NCBI RefSeq assembly: GCF_036014215.1
Contig: NZ_CP107921.1
Span: forward strand, 620,001 to 684,000
DNA from: Streptomyces sp. NBC_00440
Lineage (GTDB): Bacteria; Actinomycetota; Actinomycetes; Streptomycetales; Streptomycetaceae
Length of the DNA stretch: 64,000 bases
Direction of reading: 5' to 3'
Part shown: positions 11,903 to 20,372 of the stretch, one piece after another
Layout: each line of letters starts with the position of its first letter
How positions within the stretch are numbered: position 1 is the stretch's first letter
The notes under the pieces: generated by a model
Databases searched by the model: none
Seen by the model: the letters and a program-made list of their open reading frames with translations, nothing else
Told to the model about the DNA's origin: nothing
Position numbers and translations under genes: made by a program

Positions 11903-11917
11903 GGGGTGCTCTCCTCC

Positions 11918-12907
11918 TCAGCCGCGGTCAGCGAGACGGGCCAGGGTGTCGACCGCCAGACGGCGGGCGAGCCTCACCTTGAAGGCGTTGCCGGACAGCG
12001 GTGCGGCCTGTGCCAGTTCGGCCTCGGCGGCGCGCAGATAGGTGTCCTCGCCTGCCGGAGCTCCGACGAGGAGCGCCTCGGCGGTCACCGCGCGCCAGGG
12101 TTTGTGCGCGACGCCGCCGAAGCAGAGGCGCGCGTGGCGGATCAGCCCGTCGTCGCCGACGGCCAGGACGGCCGCGACGGAGACGAGCGCGAAGGCGTAC
12201 GAGGACCGGTCGCGCGCCTTGCGGTACGCGGAGGGCATCCCCCCGGACGACGCCGGGACCACCACCGAGGTGATCAGCTCTCCGGGCCGGATGACGGTGT
12301 CCTGCTGGGGGCGGTCGCCGGGAAGGCGGTGGAAGTCGGCCACGGGGACCTTCCGTTCGCCTCCGGGACCGACGAGTTCGATTTCGGCGTCGAGGGCCGC
12401 CAGGGCGACCGCCATGTCGGAGGGATGGGTGGCCACGCAGTGCGCGGAGTGGCCGAGCACGGCGTGGTCGCGGTTGACGCCGTCGAGGGCCCCGCAACCG
12501 GAGCCCGGTTCGCGCTTGTTGCAGGGCTGCCCGGTGTCCTGGAAGTACGGGCAGCGGGTCCGCTGGAGGAGGTTGCCCCCGGTGGTGGCCATGTTGCGGA
12601 GCTGGCCCGACGCGCCGGACAGCAGGGCCTGGGCCAGGACGGGCAGGTCGCGGCGCACCGCCGGATGCGCGGCGAGGTCGCTGTTGCGCACGGTCGCCCC
12701 GATCCGGAGCCCGCCGCCGGGCAGTTCGCTGACGGTGTCGAGGGGCAGCCCGCTGACGTCGACGAGGGTGCCGGGGGCCTCCACACCGAGTTTCATGAGG
12801 TCGACGAGATTGGTACCGCCGCCGAGGAAGCGGGCGTCCGGCAGCGAGAGGAAGTGGTGCACGGCGTCCTCGGTGCTGCGGGCCCTGACGTAACCGAACG
12901 GCTTCAC
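11918..12907 (-). CDS. FAD-binding subunit of the molybdenum hydroxylase (PaoB/YagS type)
   Basis: 329 residues; the GTG overlaps the upstream 2Fe-2S gene stop by four bases. FAD motifs are FLGGGTNLVDLMK (residues about 27-39) and ATTGGNLLQRTRC, followed by a CPYF...CNKREPGSGCGAL segment. That cysteine-rich insert is the [4Fe-4S] ligation site known from PaoB-like subunits and absent from ordinary xanthine dehydrogenase FAD subunits. The protein carries electrons from the 2Fe-2S subunit to FAD and then to an acceptor. It is the middle gene of the operon. Confidence 0.88.
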   Translation of the reverse strand: MKPFGYVRARSTEDAVHHFLSLPDARFLGGGTNLVDLMKLGVEAPGTLVDVSGLPLDTVSELPGGGLRIGATVRNSDLAAHPAVRRDLPVLAQALLSGASGQLRNMATTGGNLLQRTRCPYFQDTGQPCNKREPGSGCGALDGVNRDHAVLGHSAHCVATHPSDMAVALAALDAEIELVGPGGERKVPVADFHRLPGDRPQQDTVIRPGELITSVVVPASSGGMPSAYRKARDRSSYAFALVSVAAVLAVGDDGLIRHARLCFGGVAHKPWRAVTAEALLVGAPAGEDTYLRAAEAELAQAAPLSGNAFKVRLARRLAVDTLARLADRG

Positions 12908-13473
12908 GCGATCACGTCCGCGACGGCTTCGACGATACGGGGGTAGGCGCCGCACCGGCACAGATTGCCGCTCATCCGCTCCCGGATCTCGTCCGGGGTG
13001 AGCTCGGCGGGTCCCTCGTCGGCGAGGTCGGCCGCCGCCGTGACGTGGGAGGGGTGGCCCGCGGCGGCTTCGGCCAGCACGCCGACCGCCGAGCAGATCT
13101 GCCCCGGGGTGCAGTAGCCGCACTGGAATCCGTCACGGTCCAGGAAGGCCTCCTGGACGGGGTGCGGGGCGCCGGCGGAAACGAGGCCCTCGATGGTGGT
13201 GATGGGGGCGTCCTGGTGGGCGACGGCCAGCAGCAGGCAGCTGTTGGCCCGGCGTCCGCCGACCAGCACCGTGCAGGCGCCGCACTGCCCGTGGTCGCAG
13301 CCCTTTTTCGCACCCGTGAGCCCGATCTCGTCCCTGAGGGCGTCCAGGACCGTGGTGCGGTGGTCGAGTTCCAGGGTGTGCGCCATCCCGTTGACCCGCA
13401 GGGTCACGGTCGACCACACGGGCGTCTTCCCTGCCGGGTCGCGCGGCCGGGGCCGTCCGGTGCTCGGCTGCAT
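12904..13473 (-). CDS. 2Fe-2S iron-sulfur subunit of the molybdenum hydroxylase (PaoA/YagT type)
   Basis: 189 residues from the ATG at 13473. The N-terminal plant-type ferredoxin cluster is KKGCDHGQCGACTVL with a distal Cys in RANSC. The C-terminal helical domain has the second cluster, QCGYCTPGQ and NLCRCGAYPRI. It relays electrons between molybdopterin and FAD. Unlike periplasmic PaoA, no twin-arginine leader is evident in the first 30 residues, so the complex is probably cytosolic. First gene of the operon; the upstream region contains an inverted repeat at 13503-13518. Confidence 0.88.
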   Translation of the reverse strand: MQPSTGRPRPRDPAGKTPVWSTVTLRVNGMAHTLELDHRTTVLDALRDEIGLTGAKKGCDHGQCGACTVLVGGRRANSCLLLAVAHQDAPITTIEGLVSAGAPHPVQEAFLDRDGFQCGYCTPGQICSAVGVLAEAAAGHPSHVTAAADLADEGPAELTPDEIRERMSGNLCRCGAYPRIVEAVADVIA

Positions 13474-13502
13474 ACGTGTTTCACACCCATTCTGCGCTGG
13501 GT

Positions 13503-13518
13503 CACGGATCGGTCCGTG
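13503..13518. promoter_or_regulatory. Inverted repeat upstream of the molybdenum hydroxylase operon
   Basis: CACGGATCGGTCCGTG forms 6-base arms around a 4-base centre, 30 bases upstream of the 2Fe-2S subunit start. It is placed where a repressor of the operon could bind. No regulator gene is adjacent. Confidence 0.4.
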
Positions 13519-13701
13519 CGCCCGGAGGGTGCGTGGGGCTACCGGATCCACTCGCCGGATCCGGCACACGCGCCGAACGGCCGCCGCTCCCACTTGATGC
13601 CACGGAGCCACCGCATGCCACTGGACGCAGTCCGTGCGGGGCACGGGCCCGGGATCACGGGGTACGTACGGGGGCAGCGGCCGCCCGCCCACTGCACCGG
13701 C

Positions 13702-14355
13702 TCAGGTCGGGACCGTGAACTCCCGCAGGATCTCGATCACCTCGCCGTCGGAGGTCTGGTCGAACTGCTCGTACCACTGCCCGACCGCCTGGAAGAGTGC
13801 CGGCTGCTGGAGGCAGATCACATCGTCGGCCTCCTGGCGCAGCGCCGCGGTGCCGTCGGCAGCGCCCACGGGGACCGCCAGGAGCAGACGGCCGGGTGCC
13901 TGGCGGCGCAGATGACGCACGGCCGCGCGTGCCGTGACGCCGGTGGCGAGTCCGTCGTCGACGAGGATCACGGTTCGGCCCTCGCACACGAGTGGCGGCC
14001 GGCCGTGCCGGTAGAGGTCTTCCCGGCGGTGGAGTTCGGTGCGCTCGCGGGCGACGGCGGAGGCGAGCGCGTCCTCGCTCAGGCCGAGCCACCGCAAGGA
14101 CCGCGAGTCGAACAGCGGCGGGTCATCGCCGGCGATCGCTCCGACCCCCGTCTCCGGCTGTCCCGGTGCGCCGATCTTCCGTACGACGAGCACGTCCAGC
14201 GGCGCTTCCAGGGCCCGGGCGACCTCCGCGGCGACGGGCACACCGCCACGTGGCAGCCCCAGCACCAGGGGGCGGACGAGGCCGTCGGCGGCCACTGATG
14301 CGAGGAGCGCGGCGGCGAGGTCCCGCCCGGCTTCCCGGCGGTCGCGGAATCGCAT
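13702..14355 (-). CDS. Phosphoribosyltransferase-fold protein
   Basis: 217 residues with GGAAGG upstream of the ATG. The PRPP-binding signature VILVDDGLATGVTA (residues about 118-131) is complete, and LVLGLPRGGVPVAAEVA near the N-terminus plus DVLVVRKIGAP are typical of the ComF/Rv2030c-like group. It lies 69 bases downstream of the erythromycin-esterase-like gene in the same direction. In mycobacteria the two domains are fused in one protein (Rv2030c), so the separate products may act together. The substrate is unknown. Confidence 0.82.
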   Translation of the reverse strand: MRFRDRREAGRDLAAALLASVAADGLVRPLVLGLPRGGVPVAAEVARALEAPLDVLVVRKIGAPGQPETGVGAIAGDDPPLFDSRSLRWLGLSEDALASAVARERTELHRREDLYRHGRPPLVCEGRTVILVDDGLATGVTARAAVRHLRRQAPGRLLLAVPVGAADGTAALRQEADDVICLQQPALFQAVGQWYEQFDQTSDGEVIEILREFTVPT

Positions 14356-14424
14356 GATCCTTCCTCTCTCCCATGGGCTGCGACAGCTCCCACAGCTCCG
14401 GGTATCGCTGATCGTGCGCGGGTG

Positions 14425-15777
14425 TCACATCCCGGTGGGCCACGTCTCCTCCTCGCCCGTGCCCAACGGAGCGCCGTGGAGCGGGGCGAGGGCCTGGCTG
14501 CGGTCGAGGAAGACGAAGGCGTCGTAGCGTTCACCGAGCACGGTGGGGACGTAGTTGCCGCGCTTCTCGGCATCCGGCCGGTAGACCACTCCGATGGCAC
14601 GGTGGTCCCGCTCCTCGTCGAACCAGTCGGGGCTGTGGCCGGCCGGCACCCCCTGATGGACGCCCTCCGGGAAGACGAACAGTCCCGCACCGCCGGGAAG
14701 TGCCCGGTGCAGCAGTTCCTCCACGCTGTCGGTCCGCGCGGGAGGTACGCGCATCATGCTCGGGTGATCGCCCCAGTGGCCGGCGGCGATCACCGTTCCG
14801 TCGTAGGAGCCGAAACCGACCAGTACGACGCCTTCCGTGGCGTGGCGTTCGCGAACGAGCTGGCCGAGACTGACCACTCCGGCCGCAGGCATGTCGGTGG
14901 CCCGAGCGTCTCCGACATGGGTGTTGTGTGCCCACACCACAGCCTTCGCGTCGGGACCATGGTGCTCCATGAGCCGGTCGAGGGTGTCAGCCATGTGGTG
15001 GTCACGGATGTTCCAGGACTCCGGGCCGCCGCCCACCATGGCCCGGTAGTAGCGTTCGGCGCCGGCCAGCACTTCCGCGTTCTGCCGTGCGGTGAATTGC
15101 ACGAAGCCGCCGTCTGCCGCCTCGGGGTCCTCCGTGAACTGCCTCAACCGCACCAGCAGGGCGAGGACTTCGCGCTCGCAACCGGACGGCACGAACCGGG
15201 TGGCGTGTGCGTAGGAGCGGGGATCCCCGGCGTACGGCTCGAAGCAGCGGTACGCCTCCAGTGCGCCCGCCGGCTCGGCCGGGGCATGTTCGTCGAGGTA
15301 GCCGATCACGGCGTCCAGCGACTCCCACAGCGAGTAGACGTCCAGGCCGAAGAAGCCCACGCGTGAACTGCCCTGCGGCAGAACGGTGTTGTACTCGCGC
15401 AGCCACCGGGCGAAGCGGAGCACGTTGGTGTTGGCCCACATCCATGTCGGCCAGCGGCCGAACTCCATCAGCACATCGAGCGGGTCCTCCGGGGCGCCCG
15501 GCGCTGCCGTGACCGAGGAGTGAACGGCCTGGCAGTCCGGCCAGTCACCCTCGACCGCGACGAAGGAGAAGCCCTTCTCCTCGATCAGCCGGCGCGTCAG
15601 TACCGCCCTCCAGCGGTAATAATCGGTACTTCCGTGGGAGGCCTCGCCCAGCAGTACGTACCGTGCGTCACCGATCCGCTCCAGCAGCGGGTCGAGGGAC
15701 GCGGGGCCGGTCAGCGGCTGGGCACTCTCCTGGATCAGGTCCGCCCGGGGCTCCGTGTCCGACCGCCTGGAGGTCAT
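14425..15777 (-). CDS. Erythromycin esterase family protein
   Basis: 450 residues from the ATG at 15777. An alternative ATG six codons upstream is less likely, since GAGAGGGAA precedes the chosen start. Family motifs are LLGEASHGSTDYYRWR (active-site Glu and His), VAVEGDWPDCQAVH and VVWAHNTHVGDARATDM with the second conserved His. The family includes EreA/EreB macrolide esterases and succinoglycan-biosynthesis-related hydrolases; most members in actinomycetes have no shown macrolide activity. The neighbouring phosphoribosyltransferase and pntAB point to redox or stress metabolism more than to resistance. Confidence 0.85.
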   Translation of the reverse strand: MTSRRSDTEPRADLIQESAQPLTGPASLDPLLERIGDARYVLLGEASHGSTDYYRWRAVLTRRLIEEKGFSFVAVEGDWPDCQAVHSSVTAAPGAPEDPLDVLMEFGRWPTWMWANTNVLRFARWLREYNTVLPQGSSRVGFFGLDVYSLWESLDAVIGYLDEHAPAEPAGALEAYRCFEPYAGDPRSYAHATRFVPSGCEREVLALLVRLRQFTEDPEAADGGFVQFTARQNAEVLAGAERYYRAMVGGGPESWNIRDHHMADTLDRLMEHHGPDAKAVVWAHNTHVGDARATDMPAAGVVSLGQLVRERHATEGVVLVGFGSYDGTVIAAGHWGDHPSMMRVPPARTDSVEELLHRALPGGAGLFVFPEGVHQGVPAGHSPDWFDEERDHRAIGVVYRPDAEKRGNYVPTVLGERYDAFVFLDRSQALAPLHGAPLGTGEEETWPTGM

Positions 15778-15852
15778 GGCCGTTCCCTCTCGCACCGACA
15801 GCGTGCTGGGCTCAACACCCAGTCTGGTGCCACCCCGGACGCATAGTCCAAC

Positions 15853-15871
15853 GCTCGGGACCCGCCCGAGC
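15853..15871 (-). terminator. Small hairpin after pntB
   Basis: GCTCGGG (15853-15859) and CCCGAGC (15865-15871) form a 7-bp stem 48 bases past the pntB stop. It may be a weak terminator separating pntAB from the esterase gene, whose promoter should lie in the same 141-base gap. Confidence 0.4.
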
Positions 15872-15918
15872 CCCTTCGAGGCCCCCTGCTGGTGCGGATC
15901 AGCCGCGCAGCGAGGCGG

Positions 15919-17343
15919 TCAGAGCGCTTTGAGGATGTCTTCGACACGCAGTTTGGCGTCGCCGAAGAGCATCTGGGTGTTGTCCTTGAAGAAGAGGGGG
16001 TTCTGGACACCGGCGTATCCGGTGGCCATGGACCGTTTGAACGCGATGACGTTCCTGGCCTCCCAGACTTGCAGGACGGGCATACCGGCGATCGGTGATC
16101 CCGGCTGGTCGATGGCGGCCGGGTTGACGGTGTCGTTGGCGCCGATGACGAGGACGACGTCGGTGTCGGGGAAGTCGTCGTTGATCTCGTCCATCTCCAG
16201 GACGATGTCGTAGGGCACTTTCGCCTCCGCGAGGAGGACGTTCATGTGCCCCGGAAGGCGGCCTGCGACGGGGTGGATGGCGAACCGGACGTTGATGTCC
16301 CTGGCCCGGAGGTTCTTGGTGAGCTCGGCGACGGCGTGCTGTGCCTGCGCGGTGGCCATGCCGTAGCCCGGTGTGATGACGACCGATGACGCGTCCGCCA
16401 GGAGCATCGCGGCATCGTCGGCGGTGATCTCGCGGTGTTCCCCGTAGTCGCCCTCGACCGCGGTGGCCCCGGCCTCGACGCCGAAGCCGCCGGCGATGAC
16501 GGAGATGAACGACCGGTTCATCGCCGTGCACATGATGTAGCTCAGATAGGCACCGGAGGAGCCGACGAGGGCACCGGTGATGATGAGCAGGTCGTTGTCC
16601 AGGAGGAAGCCGGCGGCCGCGGCGGCCCACCCGGAGTAGCTGTTGAGCATCGACACGACCACGGGCATGTCGCCGCCACCGATGGACATCACCAGGTGCC
16701 AGCCGAGGAAGAGCGCCAGCAGCGTCACGCCCGCCAGCAGGAGCAGCCGGGTGAGCCCCGCGCCGTGCGGGGTCAGGCAGTAGGTGACGGTCAGGGCGGC
16801 CATCGCGGCGAGCAGGAAGAGGTTCAGCGCGTTGTGCCCCGGCAGGGCCAGCGGCGCACTCTTGATCTTCGCCGACAGCTTCAGGTAGGCGACGACGGAT
16901 CCGGTCAGGGTCACCGCACCGATGAAGACCCCGACGAAGACCTCCACGTCGTGGATCGTCGGGTAGGCCACGTTCTTCTCGTACGAACTGTTCCAGCCGA
17001 CGAGGACGGCCGCGAGACCGACGAAGCTGTGCAGCATCGCGATGAGCTCCGGCATTCCGGTCATCTCGACGCGCCGGGCGAGGGTGATGCCGATGACCGC
17101 GGCGACCGCCATGGCGGGGAGGATCAACGCAAGCCCGGACAGCCCGCTGCCCCCGGACGACGGCCCGCCGCCCGTGGTGCCCGCGACGGCGGCCACCACC
17201 GTGGCGATCAGCGCGATCGCCATGCCCGCCATGCCGTACCGGTTGCCCATGCGGGCGCTCTCGTGCTTGGACAAGCCCTTCAGGGCGAGGATGAAGAGCA
17301 GACCGGCGACGATGTAGGCGCCCTGGAGGAGTGTGGGGTTCAT
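15919..17343 (-). CDS. pntB: NAD(P) transhydrogenase beta subunit
   Basis: 474 residues. The first two thirds contain about nine membrane segments with the dII signature ([19 protein letters not shown] near the start). The C-terminal dIII NADP-binding domain has [58 protein letters not shown] and [17 protein letters not shown]. With PntA it couples proton re-entry to hydride transfer from NADH to NADP+. The ATG overlaps the pntA stop by four bases. Confidence 0.95.
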   Translation of the reverse strand: MNPTLLQGAYIVAGLLFILALKGLSKHESARMGNRYGMAGMAIALIATVVAAVAGTTGGGPSSGGSGLSGLALILPAMAVAAVIGITLARRVEMTGMPELIAMLHSFVGLAAVLVGWNSSYEKNVAYPTIHDVEVFVGVFIGAVTLTGSVVAYLKLSAKIKSAPLALPGHNALNLFLLAAMAALTVTYCLTPHGAGLTRLLLLAGVTLLALFLGWHLVMSIGGGDMPVVVSMLNSYSGWAAAAAGFLLDNDLLIITGALVGSSGAYLSYIMCTAMNRSFISVIAGGFGVEAGATAVEGDYGEHREITADDAAMLLADASSVVITPGYGMATAQAQHAVAELTKNLRARDINVRFAIHPVAGRLPGHMNVLLAEAKVPYDIVLEMDEINDDFPDTDVVLVIGANDTVNPAAIDQPGSPIAGMPVLQVWEARNVIAFKRSMATGYAGVQNPLFFKDNTQMLFGDAKLRVEDILKAL

Positions 17344-18899
17344 CGGGACGCGTCCTCTTTCTTGAACATCTGCAGCATGCGAGCGGTCACGGTGAACCCG
17401 CCGAAGACATTGATGGTCGCCACGAGGATGCCGACGAAGGCGATCAGCCGGCTGCCGTACACACCGACCTGGAGGAGCGCGCCGACGACGATGATCCCGG
17501 AGATCGCGTTCGTCACCGACATGAGAGGTGTGTGCAGCGCGTGGTGGACGTTGCCGATGACGTAGTAGCCGATGACGACCGACAGCATGAACACCGTGAA
17601 GTGGCCGAGGAACGGCTGCGGGGAGTACGCGGCCAGTACCAGGAACAGAGCTGCGGCGGCGCCGATGACAGCCGTGCGAGTGCCCTGACCGACCGGCTTC
17701 TTCTCGGGTTTCGGTGGCAGCGCGACCGTGGCGGCCGGGGCAGCGGGCGCCGCTGAGACCTGCACCGGCGGCGGTGGCCACAGAACCTCACCGTTGTGAC
17801 ATACCGTCATCCCCCGCTGGACGGCGTCCTCCAGGTCGAGGGTGAGCCGGCCGTCCTTCGCCGGCGTGAGGAGCTTCAGCAGGTTGACGAGGTTCTGCCC
17901 GAACAGCTGGGACGCCTGGGTGGGCAGCCGGCCCGGCAGGTCCGTCCAGCCGAGAATCGTCACGCCGTTGGCTGTGACGACCTTCTGGTCCGCCACCGTG
18001 CCCGCGACATTGCCGCCGTTGGACGCGGCCATGTCGACGATGACACTGCCGCGCTTCATGGAAGCGACCATGTCCGCGTCGATGATCCGGGGCGCCGGGC
18101 GGCCCGGAATCAACGCGGTCGTCACGATGATGTCGACCGTCGGGACGATCTCGCGGTACATCTGCGCGGTCCGCCGGTTGAACTCCTCGCCCATTTCCCT
18201 GGCGTAGCCGTCGGCGGACGGGCCGGTCTCCAGACCTTCGAGGTCGGGGCGGAGGAACTCCCCGCCCATCGACTCGACTTGGTCCGCGACCTCCGGCCGG
18301 GCGTCGAACGCCTTCACGACGGCGCCCAGACTGTTCGCAGTGCCCATGGCGGCCAGCCCGGCCACACCCGCACCGACCACCAGCACCGTCGCCGGCGGCA
18401 CCTTCCCGGCCGCCGTCACCTGCCCGGTGAAGAGCGACCCGTACTCGTTCGCCGCCTCGATGACGGCCCGGTACCCGCCGATGTTCGCCATCGACGACAA
18501 CACATCCAGCGCCTGCGCGCGGGAGATGCGGGGGACGACGTCCATGGCGAGCGCCGTGACGCCCCGCTCGGCGAGAGCGCTGACGAGTTCCGGGGACAGC
18601 GCCGGCGCCATCAGACTCACGACGGTCTGTCCCGGGCGGAACCGGGCCACTTCCGCGTCATCCGGGGCATTGATCTTCATCACGATGTCGGCGTCCCACA
18701 CCTCCGGGCCGGCGGTCTCGGCGCCGGCAGCCCGGTACGACGCGTCGTCGAACGCCGCGCCGTCACCGGCCCCGGATTCGACGGATACGGCATACCCCAG
18801 CTTGATCAACTGCTCAACGGTCCTGGGGGTGGCCGCAACCCGGGTCTCACCCGGTTTGGTTTCCAGTGGAATACCGATACGGCGAACAATCGACGACAT
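17340..18899 (-). CDS. pntA: NAD(P) transhydrogenase alpha subunit
   Basis: 519 residues, full-length fused form, with GAGGAGG upstream of the ATG. The NAD-binding dI domain (residues 1-380) opens with [18 protein letters not shown] and has the Rossmann loop [22 protein letters not shown] and the mobile-loop region. An Ala/Pro-rich linker follows, then three or four membrane helices ([48 protein letters not shown]). Some actinomycetes split this into two genes; here it is one. The gene starts 24 bases after a decayed small membrane gene that is coupled to the fatty-acid-like catabolic operon. Confidence 0.95.
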   Translation of the reverse strand: MSSIVRRIGIPLETKPGETRVAATPRTVEQLIKLGYAVSVESGAGDGAAFDDASYRAAGAETAGPEVWDADIVMKINAPDDAEVARFRPGQTVVSLMAPALSPELVSALAERGVTALAMDVVPRISRAQALDVLSSMANIGGYRAVIEAANEYGSLFTGQVTAAGKVPPATVLVVGAGVAGLAAMGTANSLGAVVKAFDARPEVADQVESMGGEFLRPDLEGLETGPSADGYAREMGEEFNRRTAQMYREIVPTVDIIVTTALIPGRPAPRIIDADMVASMKRGSVIVDMAASNGGNVAGTVADQKVVTANGVTILGWTDLPGRLPTQASQLFGQNLVNLLKLLTPAKDGRLTLDLEDAVQRGMTVCHNGEVLWPPPPVQVSAAPAAPAATVALPPKPEKKPVGQGTRTAVIGAAAALFLVLAAYSPQPFLGHFTVFMLSVVIGYYVIGNVHHALHTPLMSVTNAISGIIVVGALLQVGVYGSRLIAFVGILVATINVFGGFTVTARMLQMFKKEDASR

Positions 18900-18922
18900 G
18901 GCCGGCCTCCTCGGGCGGGTCG

Positions 18923-19212
18923 GTCAGTTGATGACGAGCAGCGTTCCGGCGCAGCAGAACGCCATGATGAACACGGTGGCGAGAACAGCGAGGCCCGCCT
19001 CGGCGCAGCAGAGTGGGAAAGTACCCGCTGGAGCCCATCCCGAACAGCGCCATACCGATGGCGGCGCTCTGCACCTGGTCGGCCACGTCGAGGGCCCCCT
19101 GGGGAAGGATGTCCGTGGTCCGCAGTATGACGCAGCCTCAGAACGTCACCCCGCCCACCGCCGGGGCGAGATGGTGCATGTACGCAGCCACGGCCTGAGC
19201 GGCCGTGACCAT
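18923..19212 (-). pseudogene. Disrupted small membrane-protein gene between acyl-CoA dehydrogenase and pntA
   Basis: An ATG at 19212 overlaps the acyl-CoA dehydrogenase stop (TGATG) and follows a good AAGGAG, but the frame stops after 24 residues (TGA at 19138-19140). The same frame continues past the stop with a plausible coding stretch (ADQVQSAAIGMALFGMGSS), and after a one-base shift near 19015 reads CAEAGLAVLATVFIMAFC to a stop at 18923. Together these would give a small protein of about 95 residues with two hydrophobic segments. An internal stop plus a frameshift suggests decay or sequencing error. No family is recognised. Confidence 0.45.
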
Positions 19213-20372
19213 CAGCGGCACTCCTTGTCCGGGACGATTCCGACGATGCCGCCGAGACGGGCCCGGTGGCGGACGGGTGTGCCGAGCGCGACCTGGTCCG
19301 CGACGGCGCGCTTCAGCCGCAGATGTGCGGGGTGCTCCCAGGTCATGCCGATCCCGCCGTGGAGCTGAACGCACTCCTCGGCGGCACGGACCGCCACCTC
19401 GCTGCACACCGACGCGGCCACGGCCACCGCCACCGGCGCGTCGCCGGGGTCGTCGGCCAGCGCGGCCGCGGCGTAACGGGCCGCGGCGCGGGCGCTCTCA
19501 ACGGCGATGTGCAGATCCGCCATACGGTGCTTGATCGCCTGGAAGCCACCGACGACTCGCCCGAACTGGCGGCGTTCCGTCAGGTAGGAGACGGTCTCGG
19601 TGAGGCACCAGTGCGCGAGGCCGACCTGCTCCGAAGCGAGCAGCCCGGCGCCCGTGAGCAGACCGGCGCGTACGGCGTCCTCCGCGGCCCGCCCCCGCGC
19701 CACCGGGCGGGCGCGGGCACCGTCAAGCCTGAGGGTGGCCAGCGGACGGGTCATGTCGAGGGCTGTCACGGGGGTGGCCCGGACCTCTGCGCGGTCGACG
19801 AGCCAGAGCCCCGGACCGTCCGTGCCCAGCGCCGGGACGAGGAAGGTGCCGGCGTCCGCACCGGCCACCGGTGTGACGTCACCGTGCAGACCGTCCGGCT
19901 TCTCCCGGACGGTGTACGCCGGGCTGTCCGGGACCGCGGACCAGGGGACCGCGAGCGTGAGGACGAGTTCCCCGGATGCCGCTGCCACCAGCGTGTCGCG
20001 TACCGCGCTCCGGTCCGCGGACTGCTCGGGCATCAGCCGCACCAGGGTGCTCGTGGCGATGACGGCACTGGTGAGGAAGGGGACCGGGGCGACGGCCGAG
20101 CCGAGTTCCTCCAGCACGGTCCCGGTCTCGCGCGGACCTGCCCCGGCTCCCCCTGCCTCCTCCGGTACGAGGAGCCCGGCGAGTCCCAGGTCGGCGGCCA
20201 GGGTCCGCCACAGCGCGCCGTGCAGGCCTTGGGCGCCGTCGTAGACGGCCGCGACATCCTCGGACGCGCACCGGTCGGCGAGCAGTTTGCGCACGACGGT
20301 CCGTACCGACTCCTCGTCCTCGGACTCGACGAGCGAGAGCCGGACCGGGCCTGAGTAAACGGGGAGCGTCAT
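19212..20372 (-). CDS. Acyl-CoA dehydrogenase, second of a pair
   Basis: 386 residues; the ATG overlaps the preceding gene by four bases. It keeps VPEEAGGAGAG in the N-terminal helical domain and the C-terminal motifs RRQFGRVVGGFQAIKHRMADLHI and QLHGGIGMTWEHPAHLRLKRA, but the middle beta domain is less conserved than in its partner. Adjacent unequal acyl-CoA dehydrogenases commonly form alpha2beta2 enzymes acting on bulky CoA thioesters, as in actinobacterial steroid side-chain degradation (FadE28/FadE29). Heteromer formation here is inferred from adjacency, overlap and divergence. Confidence 0.87.
   Translation of the reverse strand: MTLPVYSGPVRLSLVESEDEESVRTVVRKLLADRCASEDVAAVYDGAQGLHGALWRTLAADLGLAGLLVPEEAGGAGAGPRETGTVLEELGSAVAPVPFLTSAVIATSTLVRLMPEQSADRSAVRDTLVAAASGELVLTLAVPWSAVPDSPAYTVREKPDGLHGDVTPVAGADAGTFLVPALGTDGPGLWLVDRAEVRATPVTALDMTRPLATLRLDGARARPVARGRAAEDAVRAGLLTGAGLLASEQVGLAHWCLTETVSYLTERRQFGRVVGGFQAIKHRMADLHIAVESARAAARYAAAALADDPGDAPVAVAVAASVCSEVAVRAAEECVQLHGGIGMTWEHPAHLRLKRAVADQVALGTPVRHRARLGGIVGIVPDKECR

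Noticed and set aside
10970..12946. 658-codon + strand frame opposite the molybdenum hydroxylase subunits
   Set aside because: Shadow of two real genes; Gly/His/Arg-rich translation without any recognisable domain.
14425..15777. Macrolide resistance gene
   Set aside because: The erythromycin esterase family is broad; the context (phosphoribosyltransferase, pntAB) gives no sign of antibiotic resistance.
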